DNA of 51,287 nt from Intestinibacter sp964449895 (GCA_964449895.1 CAYVBY010000016.1:1-51287), one strand, 5' to 3'. Shown: positions 41,896-51,123, counted from the stretch's first letter. Numbers and translations: made by a program. Notes: a model not told the origin generated them from the sequence alone.

Positions 41896-43131
41896 ATGGA
41901 AAATAGAGTAGTTGTAACAGGAATGGGTGCGATAACACCAATAGGAAATACAGCAGATGAATTTTGGAATAATGCAAAACAAGGAAAATTAGGAATAGAT
42001 TTTATAAAATCAATAGATACAGAGGACTTAGATGTTAAAGTTGCTGGAGAAGTAAAAGATTTAGATCTTAATAAATTTTTAGATAAAAAAGAATGTAGAA
42101 GATTAGATAAATTTACTCAATATGCTTTAATAGCAAGTTATGAAGCAGTAGAAAATGCTAATCTTGATTTAGATTCTATAGATAAAGAAAGATTTGCAGT
42201 TATAGTAGGTTCAGGTATTGGTGGATTTCATACTCATGAAAAGGAATTTGATACTTTGCACAAAAAAGGATTAAAGAGAATTTCCCCAATGTATATACCA
42301 ATGACTATAATAAATGCAGCAGCTGCAAATATAGCTATTAAATTTGGCGCTAGAGGAATGTGTACTTCAGCAGTAACAGCATGTGCAACAGCTACAAATA
42401 ATATAGGTGATGCATTTAGACATATAAAACATGGATATGCAGATGTAGTTTTAACTGGAGGATGTGAAGCATCTATTACACCAATTGCCATTGCAGGTTT
42501 TTCAAATATGAGGGCTTTATCTACTAGTGAAAATCCTATGAAAGCATCAACTCCATTTGATAAAGATAGAGGTGGATTTGTTATGGGAGAAGGAGCTGGG
42601 ATTTTAGTTCTTGAAAGTTTAGAGCATGCTCAAAAAAGAGGAGCTAATATACTTGCAGAAATAGTTGGGTATGGTTCAACTTGCGATGCTTATCATATAA
42701 CTTCTCCATCACCAGAGGCAATATCAGCAGCAAATGCTATGATGGATGCAGCTAAGGAAGCAAATATACAAATGAAGGAAATATCTTATATAAATGCACA
42801 TGGAACATCAACTTATTACAATGATTTATATGAAACTAGAGCTATAAAAAATGCTTTTAAAGAAGATGCAAAAAATGTAGCTATATCTTCAACTAAATCT
42901 ATGGTAGGTCATTTATTAGGTGCAGCAGGGGCAGTAGAATCAATTGTATGTATAAAAGCTTTAGAAGAAGGATTTATACCTCCAACTATAGGTTATACAG
43001 AAAGTGAAGAAGAATTAAATTTAGATTATGTACCAAACAAGGGAAGAAAATCAGAGCTAAAATATGCTCTTAATAATTCTCTAGGATTTGGAGGACATAA
43101 TGCTTGTCTGTTATTTAAAAAATGGGATTAA
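41896..43131 (+). CDS. fabF: 3-oxoacyl-ACP synthase II (FabF)
   Basis: Elongation condensing enzyme, 411 aa. C163 in 'SAVTACATATNNIGDAF' is the nucleophile, with the two histidines in 'INAHGTSTYYND' and 'VGHLLGAAGAVE'. 'VVTGMGAITPIGN' opens it. GGGAGG precedes the ATG. accB follows with its ribosome site immediately after the stop. Confidence 0.96.
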   Translation: MENRVVVTGMGAITPIGNTADEFWNNAKQGKLGIDFIKSIDTEDLDVKVAGEVKDLDLNKFLDKKECRRLDKFTQYALIASYEAVENANLDLDSIDKERFAVIVGSGIGGFHTHEKEFDTLHKKGLKRISPMYIPMTIINAAAANIAIKFGARGMCTSAVTACATATNNIGDAFRHIKHGYADVVLTGGCEASITPIAIAGFSNMRALSTSENPMKASTPFDKDRGGFVMGEGAGILVLESLEHAQKRGANILAEIVGYGSTCDAYHITSPSPEAISAANAMMDAAKEANIQMKEISYINAHGTSTYYNDLYETRAIKNAFKEDAKNVAISSTKSMVGHLLGAAGAVESIVCIKALEEGFIPPTIGYTESEEELNLDYVPNKGRKSELKYALNNSLGFGGHNACLLFKKWD

Positions 43132-43143
43132 TTGGAGGGTATT

Positions 43144-43647
43144 ATGAAATTTGAACAAATAAAAGAGTTAATAACTATGATAGATAATTCTAAATTAGCT
43201 TACTTTGAAATAGAAAATGAAGATGGATATGTGAAAATAGACAAAAGTATGTATAGAAATTATACATCTAATAAAGTAGATAGCAATAATACTAATTCTA
43301 TAAATGAAAATACAAATTTTGAAATAGTAAATTCAAAGGATAAATCTAAAATAGATATAGTAAATGAAAATTCTTCATATGTTGATAAGTCTAAGGAATT
43401 AGAAGATTTTGAATTTATAAAATCTCCAATAGTTGGAACTTTTTATTCTAAATCTTCACCAGAAGCAAATCCTTTTGTAAAAGAGGGAGATATTATTCAC
43501 AAAGGCGATATAGTTTGTATAGTTGAAGCTATGAAGCTTATGAATGAAATAACAGCTGAATTTGACTGCGAGATAGTAGGTATAGTAGGTCAAGATGGAA
43601 AAATGGTTGAGTATGGAGAAAATTTATTCAAAGTAAAAAGAATATAA
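43144..43647 (+). CDS. accB: Biotin carboxyl carrier protein of acetyl-CoA carboxylase
   Basis: Carrier subunit of acetyl-CoA carboxylase, 167 aa. A helical N-terminus is joined by an Asn/Ser/Lys-rich linker (about 40-85) to a biotinyl domain with 'SPIVGTFYSKSSPEANPFV' and the biotinylated Lys in 'VEAMKLMNEI'. The ATG at 43144 follows TTGGAGGG. Biotin would come through BioY encoded at 7849. Confidence 0.94.
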   Translation: MKFEQIKELITMIDNSKLAYFEIENEDGYVKIDKSMYRNYTSNKVDSNNTNSINENTNFEIVNSKDKSKIDIVNENSSYVDKSKELEDFEFIKSPIVGTFYSKSSPEANPFVKEGDIIHKGDIVCIVEAMKLMNEITAEFDCEIVGIVGQDGKMVEYGENLFKVKRI

Positions 43648-43672
43648 GTACTAATTTAATAAGGAGCAAATT

Positions 43673-44095
43673 ATGTTAGGAATAAAAGAAATAAGAGATA
43701 TTTTACCACATAGATATCCCTTTTTAATGATAGATAGAGTAGAAGAAGTTTATGAAGGAAAAAGTGCTAAAGGATATAAAAATGTTACTATAAATGAACC
43801 ATTTTTTAATGGTCATTTTCCAAAATATCCAGTAATGCCAGGAGTTTTAATACTAGAAGCGTTAGCACAAATGGGTGCAGTATGTATGCTTTCAAAGGAA
43901 GAATTTAAGGGCAAAATAGGTTTTTTAGTTGGAGCCGATAAAGTAAGATGGAAAAAACAAGTAATGCCAGGAGATAGGTTAGATTTAGAAGTAGAAATAG
44001 TAAAAGTAAAGGGATCTATAGGAATTGGAAAAGGAAAGGCTATGGTTGATGGAAATTTAGTTTGCCAAGGAGAAATAATGTTTGCAATTGGGTAG
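43673..44095 (+). CDS. fabZ: 3-hydroxyacyl-ACP dehydratase (FabZ)
   Basis: Hot-dog-fold dehydratase, 140 aa. The active-site H48 lies in 'FFNGHFPKYPVMPG' and E62 in 'LILEALAQMG'; 'ILPHRYPFLMIDRV' is the conserved N-terminus. AAGGAG precedes the ATG. Its stop runs into the ribosome binding site of accC. Confidence 0.95.
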   Translation: MLGIKEIRDILPHRYPFLMIDRVEEVYEGKSAKGYKNVTINEPFFNGHFPKYPVMPGVLILEALAQMGAVCMLSKEEFKGKIGFLVGADKVRWKKQVMPGDRLDLEVEIVKVKGSIGIGKGKAMVDGNLVCQGEIMFAIG

Positions 44096-44104
44096 GTGAT
44101 AAAA

Positions 44105-45457
44105 ATGCTAAAAAAAATTTTAATAGCAAATAGAGGAGAAATAGCAGTTAGAATAATAAGAGCTTGTAGAGAACTTGGAATAAGTACAGTTGCTATTTAT
44201 TCTGAAGCAGATAAATATGCACTTCATACACAAATGGCAGATGAAGCTGTTTGTGTAGGTGGCCCACAAAGCAAGGATAGTTATTTAAATATGACAAATA
44301 TATTAAGTGCCTGTGTTCTTACTGGATGTGAAGGTATACATCCAGGTTTTGGTTTTTTATCTGAAAATCCTAAATTTGCAAAAATGTGTGAAGAGTGCAA
44401 TATAAAATATATAGGACCAGATTATAAAGTAATTGAGCTTATGGGAAATAAGGCAAAAGCTAGAGAAATTATGAAAAAGGCTGGAGTTCCAGTAGTTTTA
44501 GGCTACGAAGGAGAAATATCTTCTGTTAAAGAAGGTTTAGATATAGCTTTAGAGATAGGATTTCCTGTTATGGTAAAGGCTGCTGCAGGTGGCGGTGGAA
44601 AAGGTATTAGAATAGTTAGAAATAAAGATGAGTTTGAATATAATTATAATGCAGCAAAATTAGAAGCAAAAGCATGTTTTTCAGACGATAGAGTTTATAT
44701 AGAAAAATTTATAGAAAAACCTAGACATATAGAATTTCAGATCTTAGCTGATGAATTTGGAAATGTAATACATCTTTGTGAAAGAGAATGTTCCCTTCAA
44801 AGAAATAATCAAAAGGTGCTAGAAGAAGCTCCATCTACCTTTATAAATCCAGAAACTAGAGAAAAAATGGGAGAAATTGCAAAACGCGCGGCAAAAGCAG
44901 TAAATTATAAAAATGCAGGGACTATAGAGTTTTTAGTAGATAAAGACAGTAATTTTTATTTTATGGAGATGAATACCAGAATTCAGGTAGAACATCCTAT
45001 AACAGAGATGATAACAGGTGTGGATTTAGTAAAAGAACAATTAAAAATAGCTTCAGGTATGAAGCTTGATTTAACTCAAGAAGATATTTCTATAAATGGA
45101 AATGCAATAGAATGTAGGATAAATGCAGAGGATCCAGATAACAACTTTAGACCTTGTCCAGGTTTAATAGATGAACTTTATATACCTTCTGGTCCAGGAG
45201 TAAGAGTAGATAGTGCAATTTATGCTGGATATGAAATTCCTCCATATTATGATTCTATGATAGGAAAAATGATAACTTATGGAATAACTAGAGAAGAGGC
45301 TATTATAAAGATGAAGAGAGCTTTAGGAGAATTTGCAATAGGCGGAGTTAAGACAAATATAGATTTTCAATATGATATTTTAACAAATAAAGATTTTATA
45401 AAAGGAAATTATGATACCTCATTTATAGAGGAAAAGTTGGTGAGAAATAATGCTTAA
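44105..45457 (+). CDS. accC: Biotin carboxylase subunit of acetyl-CoA carboxylase
   Basis: ATP-grasp enzyme that carboxylates biotin on AccB, 450 aa. 'KILIANRGEIAVRIIRACRE' opens it; 'KAAAGGGGKGIRIV' is the glycine-rich ATP loop; 'EMNTRIQVEHPITEMITG' holds the catalytic Glu and Arg residues. The ATG at 44105 follows AGGTGA; a GTG three codons earlier lies in that site. It overlaps accD by 8 bases. Confidence 0.96.
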   Translation: MLKKILIANRGEIAVRIIRACRELGISTVAIYSEADKYALHTQMADEAVCVGGPQSKDSYLNMTNILSACVLTGCEGIHPGFGFLSENPKFAKMCEECNIKYIGPDYKVIELMGNKAKAREIMKKAGVPVVLGYEGEISSVKEGLDIALEIGFPVMVKAAAGGGGKGIRIVRNKDEFEYNYNAAKLEAKACFSDDRVYIEKFIEKPRHIEFQILADEFGNVIHLCERECSLQRNNQKVLEEAPSTFINPETREKMGEIAKRAAKAVNYKNAGTIEFLVDKDSNFYFMEMNTRIQVEHPITEMITGVDLVKEQLKIASGMKLDLTQEDISINGNAIECRINAEDPDNNFRPCPGLIDELYIPSGPGVRVDSAIYAGYEIPPYYDSMIGKMITYGITREEAIIKMKRALGEFAIGGVKTNIDFQYDILTNKDFIKGNYDTSFIEEKLVRNNA

Positions 45458-46319
45458 GAATTTATTTAGAAAACAAGAATATATAACTGTTAGTCGTAGA
45501 CCTCTAGATGATAAAATTTTTACTCCAAATATACCAAATGGAAAATGGACGAATTGTAAAAATTGTAAAAATATAATTTATTTGGAGGATTTAAAGAAGG
45601 ACTATCATGTATGTCCAAATTGTAACTATCATTTTAATATTTCAGCAAATGAAAGAGTAAAACAAATATTTGATGAAGATAGCTTCATTTCATTATTTGA
45701 AGATATTAATACTACAAATCCTCTAGAATTTCCAGGATATGAAGAAAAAATAAATAATTTAAAAGAAAAAACTAATTTATCAGAAGCGGTTTTATGTGGA
45801 GTTGGTAAAATCAATTCTAAAAAAGTAGTATCTGCAATTATGGATAGTAATTTTCTTATGGGAAGTATGGGATGTGCAGTTGGAGAAAGAATAACTAAGA
45901 CTATAGAATATGCTACAGAAAATAAACTTCCTTTGATAATATTTACAGCATCGGGTGGAGCTAGAATGCAAGAAGGAATACTATCACTTATGCAAATGGC
46001 TAAGACTTCAGCGGCAATAGCAAAACATGATGAAGCAGGTCTTTTATACATAAGCGTAATTACAAATCCTACTACAGGTGGAGTTACAGCTAGCTTTGCT
46101 ATGCTGGGAGATTTAATAATTGCAGAACCTAAAGCTACATTAGGTTTTGCAGGAAGAAGAGTAATTGAAAATACAATAAATGAAAAGCTTCCAGAAAATT
46201 TTCAAAGTGCAGAATTTATGCTAGAAAAAGGTTTTGTAGACGATATAGTAAATAGAAAAGAACTTAAAGCATATTTATATAAAGTATTAAAATTACACGC
46301 AATAGAGGATGAAAATTAA
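45450..46319 (+). CDS. accD: Acetyl-CoA carboxylase carboxyltransferase subunit beta
   Basis: Carboxyltransferase beta subunit, 289 aa. An N-terminal four-Cys zinc ribbon ('CKNCKNIIY' and 'YHVCPNCNYHF') is followed by a crotonase-fold domain with 'TASGGARMQEGILSLMQMAK' and 'NPTTGGVTASFAMLGD'. Works as an alpha2-beta2 complex with AccA, whose gene follows. Confidence 0.95.
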   Translation: MLKNLFRKQEYITVSRRPLDDKIFTPNIPNGKWTNCKNCKNIIYLEDLKKDYHVCPNCNYHFNISANERVKQIFDEDSFISLFEDINTTNPLEFPGYEEKINNLKEKTNLSEAVLCGVGKINSKKVVSAIMDSNFLMGSMGCAVGERITKTIEYATENKLPLIIFTASGGARMQEGILSLMQMAKTSAAIAKHDEAGLLYISVITNPTTGGVTASFAMLGDLIIAEPKATLGFAGRRVIENTINEKLPENFQSAEFMLEKGFVDDIVNRKELKAYLYKVLKLHAIEDEN

Positions 46320-46339
46320 AGTAGTAAATGAGGTGATTG

Positions 46340-47149
46340 ATGGTGAACGATAATAAATTAGCAGTATGGGATGTAGTAGAAAAAGCAAGACATAAAAATA
46401 GACCTAATGCTAAATTTTATATACAAAATATTTTTGATGAATTTATTGAATTACATGGAGATAGAAATTTTAGAGATGATAAGGCTATAATAGGCGGTAT
46501 CGCATCAATAAATAATATAAATGTTACAGTAATAGGTGTAAATAAAGGTAAAAATGTAAAAGAAAATCTAGATGCTAATTTTGGAATGGTTCATCCAGAA
46601 GGATATAGAAAAGCTTTAAGACTTATGAAGCAGGCTGAAAAATTTAAAAGACCTGTTATATGTTTTATAGATACTCCAGGAGCGTTTTGTGGAATTGGAG
46701 CAGAAGAAAGAGGACAAGGGGAGGCAATTGCAAGGAATTTATTGGAAATGAGTAAATTAAAAACTCCTATAATATCTATTATAATAGGAGAAGGTGGAAG
46801 TGGTGGAGCCTTGGGATTAAGTGTATCGGATAAAGTTTATATGCTTGATAATTCTATTTATTCTATTTTATCTCCAGAGGGTTTTGCATCTATATTATGG
46901 AAGGATTCATCTAAAACTAAAGAAGCTGCACAAATTATGAAAATCACTGCTTTAGATTTGATGAATATGGGTATAATTGATGATGTAATAAAAGAACCAG
47001 TAGATGGTGCACATACAGATTACGATTTTGTTTCAAAAAACATAAAAAAAGTAATAGAAAGAGATTTAAGACAATTCACAAATACAAATATAGAGGATTT
47101 ACTAAAACAGAGATATCTTAAATTTAGAAATATGGGAAATCTTTTTTAA
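46340..47149 (+). CDS. accA: Acetyl-CoA carboxylase carboxyltransferase subunit alpha
   Basis: Carboxyltransferase alpha subunit, 269 aa, shorter than the E. coli protein as in other Firmicutes. 'ELHGDRNFRDDKAIIGGIA', 'NFGMVHPEGYRKALRLM', 'FIDTPGAFCGIGAEERGQ' and 'IGEGGSGGALGL' are AccA motifs. GAGG lies 6 bases before the ATG at 46340; adjacent TTG and GTG codons are less suitable. End of the operon; fabT follows from its own promoter. Confidence 0.95.
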   Translation: MVNDNKLAVWDVVEKARHKNRPNAKFYIQNIFDEFIELHGDRNFRDDKAIIGGIASINNINVTVIGVNKGKNVKENLDANFGMVHPEGYRKALRLMKQAEKFKRPVICFIDTPGAFCGIGAEERGQGEAIARNLLEMSKLKTPIISIIIGEGGSGGALGLSVSDKVYMLDNSIYSILSPEGFASILWKDSSKTKEAAQIMKITALDLMNMGIIDDVIKEPVDGAHTDYDFVSKNIKKVIERDLRQFTNTNIEDLLKQRYLKFRNMGNLF

Positions 47150-47170
47150 TCTATAAGTAAATAATGTAAA

Positions 47171-47199
47171 TTGAAATTATTTTTAAAATTTATTATAAT
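47171..47199 (+). promoter_or_regulatory. Promoter of fabT
   Basis: TTGAAA (47171-47176), 17 bases, TATAAT (47194-47199), 36 bases before the fabT start. No FabT box is recognisable here, so fabT may not be autoregulated at this site. Confidence 0.75.
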
Positions 47200-47234
47200 A
47201 TTTTTAAGATTAATAAATATGGAGAGAAAATTAG

Positions 47235-47687
47235 ATGGAAAATAGAGAAGAAAGATTAAATACGCTATTAGTACAATTATTTAACGATATTTTGCATATA
47301 GAAGAAAAAGTTTTAAAAAATTCTGAGATAAAAGACTTGTCAATAACAGAGATTCATACAATTGATGCAATTGGAACAAAAGGAAATCGAACTATGGGTG
47401 AAATTGCTTGTGATTTAAGGATTACAGTAGGAACACTAACATCTGCCATAAATAGACTTATAAAAAAAGGATATGTTGAAAGATCTAGAACAGAAGTAGA
47501 TAGACGCGTTGTATTAATTAATTTAACTGAATTAGGTAAAAAAGCCTATGAGATACACGATAATTTTCATAAAGAAATGGTATCGACTACACTTGAATAT
47601 TATGATGAGGATCAACAAGAAACAATATGTACAATATTAGAAAATGTAAATAGATTTTTTGATAAGAAATATAAAGGTCTCCAATAA
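47235..47687 (+). CDS. fabT: MarR-family repressor of fatty-acid synthesis FabT
   Basis: Winged-helix regulator of 150 aa. 'LSITEIHTIDAIG', 'MGEIACDLRITVGTLTSAIN' and the wing 'RSRTEVDRRVVLINLTELGK' follow FabT. FabT represses fab genes together with long-chain acyl-ACP as co-repressor. The assignment rests on this similarity, its place at the end of the fab cluster and the exact FabT box before fabH. In streptococci fabT opens the cluster; here it is last. Confidence 0.88.
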   Translation: MENREERLNTLLVQLFNDILHIEEKVLKNSEIKDLSITEIHTIDAIGTKGNRTMGEIACDLRITVGTLTSAINRLIKKGYVERSRTEVDRRVVLINLTELGKKAYEIHDNFHKEMVSTTLEYYDEDQQETICTILENVNRFFDKKYKGLQ

Positions 47688-47702
47688 AGGGGACTTTTTT
47701 TT
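47673..47702 (+). terminator. Terminator overlapping the fabT stop
   Basis: GTCTCC (47677-47682) pairs with GGGGAC (47689-47694) around a 6-base loop that contains the TAA stop, followed by eight T. Confidence 0.85.
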
Positions 47703-47877
47703 AATAAATAGGAAATTATATTTAAAAACATCTTAAGAATAAATATTTCTTTATTTTTTTTAATAAATTTAATAAAATTATTAGATTTACTTGCTATAAT
47801 AAAAATATATATTTATTTAATTAATTCATATGGTAATACCTTAAAATGTATTATTAATATATAAGGAGGGATTAATT

Positions 47878-48747
47878 ATGATAAAAATAATAAATTCCTA
47901 TAGCGACAAAGAAAAAGAAATCTATCAAAATTGTAATTTATATTATAGCAATAATGTACTTATAGGTGAATCTAATTTAGAAAGCAAAGAAGAAATTAAA
48001 TGTAGAGTTCATAGTCATAATGAATATGAATTTTTTATTCCTTATACTCCAATACCGTTTTTAGCAAATGAAGATTGTATATTTTTTGGAGAAAGAGGGT
48101 ATATTTATCCTGCCAAAAGTGGAAATAAACATGGTCTAAAATATAAAATTTCAAATGTGAAATATGCTAATATTTTAGTAAGAAAGGAATATTTAGATGA
48201 AATAGCAAGAGAATTAAATTGTGAAGAAGTCTTGTTTGACTATCCAATATATTTAACTAAGGAACTAAAATTTTATATGCATATATTTAAAGAAGAATTT
48301 TCAAAAGATATAAATAAAGATTTAAAAAAATTAGATATGATAGGTAATCTTATATGTAGAGTTTTAATAAATTGTAGCTTAGAAAAAGATAAAGATATAT
48401 TAATAGAAAAACAAAATTATAGAAAAGGAATATATTTAGTTGCAGATTTTATAAATAATAATTACGATAGGGAAATAAAGATAGATGAAATGGCTAATTT
48501 AGCAGGATTATCTAAAAATTATTTTGGATCAGCATTTAAAAAGGCGTTAGGGGAAACACCTCATTCTTATTTAATAAAAATAAGAATATCAAAGGCAAAA
48601 GTTCTTTTAGAAGCTACAGATTACTCCTTAAGTGAAATCGCTAAACAAGTTGGATTTAAAAAAGCAAGTTCATTTACTTCTCAATTTAAGACATCTACAG
48701 GTATGATACCATCTAAGTACAGAGAATATAGTAGAAGAGATTATTAG
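47878..48747 (+). CDS. AraC-family transcriptional regulator
   Basis: Protein of 289 aa. The N-terminal cupin-like domain (about 30-110) has 'CRVHSHNEYEFFIPY', typical of effector-binding AraC proteins, and the C-terminal 100 residues hold two HTH motifs: 'KIDEMANLAGLSKNYFGSAF' and 'YSLSEIAKQVGFKKASSFTS', ending in 'MIPSKYREYSR'. The ligand is unknown. It stands alone between fabT and a convergent small gene, so no target can be named. Confidence 0.88.
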   Translation: MIKIINSYSDKEKEIYQNCNLYYSNNVLIGESNLESKEEIKCRVHSHNEYEFFIPYTPIPFLANEDCIFFGERGYIYPAKSGNKHGLKYKISNVKYANILVRKEYLDEIARELNCEEVLFDYPIYLTKELKFYMHIFKEEFSKDINKDLKKLDMIGNLICRVLINCSLEKDKDILIEKQNYRKGIYLVADFINNNYDREIKIDEMANLAGLSKNYFGSAFKKALGETPHSYLIKIRISKAKVLLEATDYSLSEIAKQVGFKKASSFTSQFKTSTGMIPSKYREYSRRDY

Positions 48748-48810
48748 TGTTATAATAAATTTTTATACTTATAAATCAAATAGAAATTATAATATTATTA
48801 TGTAGAAAAT

Positions 48811-48876
48811 AAACAATAAAATGAAGTAATACAAAATAAGGTAAAATTTATTTTGTATTACTTCATTTTGTTGTTT
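48811..48876. terminator. 29-bp hairpin between the AraC gene and a convergent small gene
   Basis: A 29-base arm (48811-48839) pairs with 48848-48876 with a single G-U exception and an 8-base loop; the outer pairing can extend a few bases further. It contains ATGAAGTAATACAAAAT and its inverted copy. Placed between convergent genes it can act as a bidirectional terminator, but it is far longer than the other terminators in the window. Confidence 0.8.
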
Positions 48877-48904
48877 ACTTTAATTTGTTTTAAAGGATTG
48901 ATAT

Positions 48905-49183
48905 TTAAAAAGTATTATTTTTTATATTAGTATTTGTTTCTTGTAATCTAGAAATATTTGTTTCTGAGCGTAAGATACTTTTTAATAAATCTTCTATTTC
49001 AAAATCAACTGTATTTCCTGATTTATATTTTTTTAAGTAAAATTCACCGATTTTTTTTAGTTCATCGTTGATTTTTTTATTTTCTTGAGCTATTTTAGCT
49101 GTATTTTTTCCAATTTCAGCTACATCGCTAGCTTTATTTGATGCAGTTTTAGCAACATCATTTATTTTATCCCAAAGTGCCAT
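48905..49183 (-). CDS. Small coiled-coil protein of unknown function
   Basis: Protein of 92 aa, almost wholly helical. The N-terminus 'MALWDKINDVAKTASNKASD' is typical of a clostridial family that usually carries a C-terminal zinc ribbon; here the chain ends after the coiled coil ('KKINDELKKIGEFYLKKY', 'ILRSETNISRLQETN') with no Cys motif. The start ATG at 49183 has AAGGA 10 bases upstream; an ATG three codons earlier abuts that site. Function not known. Confidence 0.72.
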   Translation of the reverse strand: MALWDKINDVAKTASNKASDVAEIGKNTAKIAQENKKINDELKKIGEFYLKKYKSGNTVDFEIEDLLKSILRSETNISRLQETNTNIKNNTF

Positions 49184-49363
49184 AATTATCATATCCTTTC
49201 TAGAAAAATAAATATATTTTAATTATATATAATATGAAGAGAAAAAACAAATTATGTGTATATTATAAAGTTCATTATAGTTAGAAAAATATATGATATA
49301 ATTAATAAAACAAAAATTATATTCATTAAAAAATGTGGATAATTATAAATTTGTGTCAACATC

Positions 49364-49409
49364 TTTCAAAGAAATTTATATCTTTGAAAAATCTTTATAA
49401 TAAAGATTT
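49364..49409 (+). promoter_or_regulatory. Two adjoining hairpins in the leader of the RelA/SpoT gene
   Basis: TTTCAAAGA (49364-49372) / TCTTTGAAA (49381-49389) and AAATCTTTA (49389-49397) / TAAAGATTT (49401-49409) are two perfect 9-bp stems that share a base. AAAGAAAT (49369-49376 region) could also pair with ATTTCTTT (from about 49406), giving a competing fold. No T run follows. It may be an attenuator-like leader or an operator array. Confidence 0.5.
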
Positions 49410-49433
49410 CTTTATACAAGGGAGTGTATATGT

Positions 49434-50321
49434 ATGATAAGTAAAAATGATTTTTTTAATACTTATGGATTAGATGAAGAGGATTTAAATGACTTAAAAA
49501 TAAATTGGATTGATTTATACAATATATTACAAGATTATAAAAAATCAATTGATATTTATGATGCTAGATTAACTTATGTAGCAAATGTATTTAGAAATCA
49601 TCCAAATGTTCACTCTGTAAAGGCTAGAGTGAAGGATCCAAAGAGATTAATTAAAAAGTTAGTTAGAAAAACTCCTTCTAGAAGAGAAAAGTATGGAGAA
49701 GATTTCTATTTTAATATAAGAAATTATCAAAAAGAAATTACTGATTTAATGGGAATTCGTGTAATTCATATATTTAAAGAAGATTGGGAAAAAATTCATA
49801 ATTTTATAATTAATAAATGGAATGTAATAGAAATAGTGGCGAATATAAGAGAAGGTGATAATGTAAAAACTTTCGAGGAAAAATCTATTCCAGTAAGATC
49901 AAGAGTATCAGGATATAGATCAGTTCATTACTTGATAGAATATGGAACAAAAGATAATTTATCTATTATAGAAATACAAGTTAGAACTATTTTTGAAGAA
50001 GGATATGGAGAGATAGATCATCAACTTCGATATAGCCATGATGATGATATTCCAGAGGTTTTAGCGCAAAATTTGATGCTTCTTAATAGGATTGTTGGGA
50101 GTTCAGATGAAATGGCATCTCTTATAAATGTGATAAATCAAAGTTTTAGCGATATAGAAGAAAAATATAGAAAAAAATTAAAAAACAAAAACGATATGTT
50201 AAGAGAATTACGCCAAAAAATATACGAAAGTGATTCATTAAAAGAAGAGGAAAGAGAATCTTTTTTAAATGATATAAATGATATAATTTTGGGAGATAGA
50301 TCTAAATATTTAAGGAGGTAG
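49434..50321 (+). CDS. RelA/SpoT-domain protein, (p)ppGpp synthetase-like
   Basis: Protein of 295 aa. The synthetase domain (about 50-225) shows 'RLIKKLVRK', 'ITDLMGIRVIHIFKEDW', 'SRVSGYRSVHYLIEYG' and 'IIEIQVRTIFEEGYGEIDHQ', the nucleotide-binding and catalytic segments of alarmone synthetases. There is no HD hydrolase, TGS or ACT domain, so it is a small alarmone synthetase-type protein, but longer than RelQ (about 210 aa) because of a charged coiled-coil C-terminus (about 235-290). Some relatives of this length form other nucleotides, so product should be tested. It lies 3 bases before a HAD phosphatase gene with which it is likely co-transcribed. Confidence 0.82.
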   Translation: MISKNDFFNTYGLDEEDLNDLKINWIDLYNILQDYKKSIDIYDARLTYVANVFRNHPNVHSVKARVKDPKRLIKKLVRKTPSRREKYGEDFYFNIRNYQKEITDLMGIRVIHIFKEDWEKIHNFIINKWNVIEIVANIREGDNVKTFEEKSIPVRSRVSGYRSVHYLIEYGTKDNLSIIEIQVRTIFEEGYGEIDHQLRYSHDDDIPEVLAQNLMLLNRIVGSSDEMASLINVINQSFSDIEEKYRKKLKNKNDMLRELRQKIYESDSLKEEERESFLNDINDIILGDRSKYLRR

Positions 50322-50324
50322 TTG

Positions 50325-51119
50325 ATGAAAGGACAAAAGGTATTATTTTTTGATATTGATGGAACTATTATTTCAGAGAAAAATGATCAAATACCAGAAA
50401 GCACAAAGAGAGCTCTTAAAAAGGCGAAAGAAAATGGTCATAAAATAATTATAAATACAGGAAGAACACGATCTTTAATAGATAAAAGATTGGAAGAAGA
50501 TATAGATTTTAATGGTTATATTTGTGGCTGTGGTACTTATATTGAAATAGATGGTAAGGTATTATATTACAAAACTATAGACAAAAGTAAATATCCAAAT
50601 ATAATAAAGGTTTTAAAAGAAAATGATATGGATACCATACTTGAAGGTAAGGATGCTATATTTATGGATTTTGACAGTGAAGATGAAGTTATGAAACATA
50701 AAATTAAAATTTTTCAAGAAATGGGGCTTCCTGTAAAACCTTATTCAAGTAAAAATATTTCATTTGATAAGTTTTATTCAATAATGAAAAATAAGGATAA
50801 CTTTAAAGAAATAATAGATTATTTTGAAAGTGAAGGACTAGAATACATAGATAGAGGAGAAAATGCTATAGAAGTAGTTCCAAAAGATCATTCAAAAGCT
50901 AGTGGAATGGAAATTTTATTAAAATATTTAAATTTAGAAAAAGAAGATAGCTATGTTTTTGGAGATAGTTATAATGATATATCTATGTTTAAATATTGTC
51001 CAAATGCAATTTTAATGGGAAATGGAAAAAAAGATTTATATGATATGGTTAAATTTGTTACAAGAGATGTTGATGAAGACGGAATTGAATATGCACTAAA
51101 ATATTTTGATTTAATATAG
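50325..51119 (+). CDS. Cof-type HAD-superfamily phosphatase
   Basis: Phosphatase of 264 aa of the HAD IIB (Cof) group. Motif I 'FFDIDGTII' near residue 8, motif II 'IINTGRTRS', the motif III lysine in 'KDHSKASGMEILL', and motif IV 'YVFGDSYNDISMF'. A cap domain fills about 85-185. The ATG at 50325 follows GGAGG; an in-frame TTG just before is not needed. Substrates of the group are sugar phosphates, FMN or PLP; not predictable here. Second gene of the unit with the RelA/SpoT protein. Confidence 0.86.
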   Translation: MKGQKVLFFDIDGTIISEKNDQIPESTKRALKKAKENGHKIIINTGRTRSLIDKRLEEDIDFNGYICGCGTYIEIDGKVLYYKTIDKSKYPNIIKVLKENDMDTILEGKDAIFMDFDSEDEVMKHKIKIFQEMGLPVKPYSSKNISFDKFYSIMKNKDNFKEIIDYFESEGLEYIDRGENAIEVVPKDHSKASGMEILLKYLNLEKEDSYVFGDSYNDISMFKYCPNAILMGNGKKDLYDMVKFVTRDVDEDGIEYALKYFDLI

Positions 51120-51123
51120 TATA

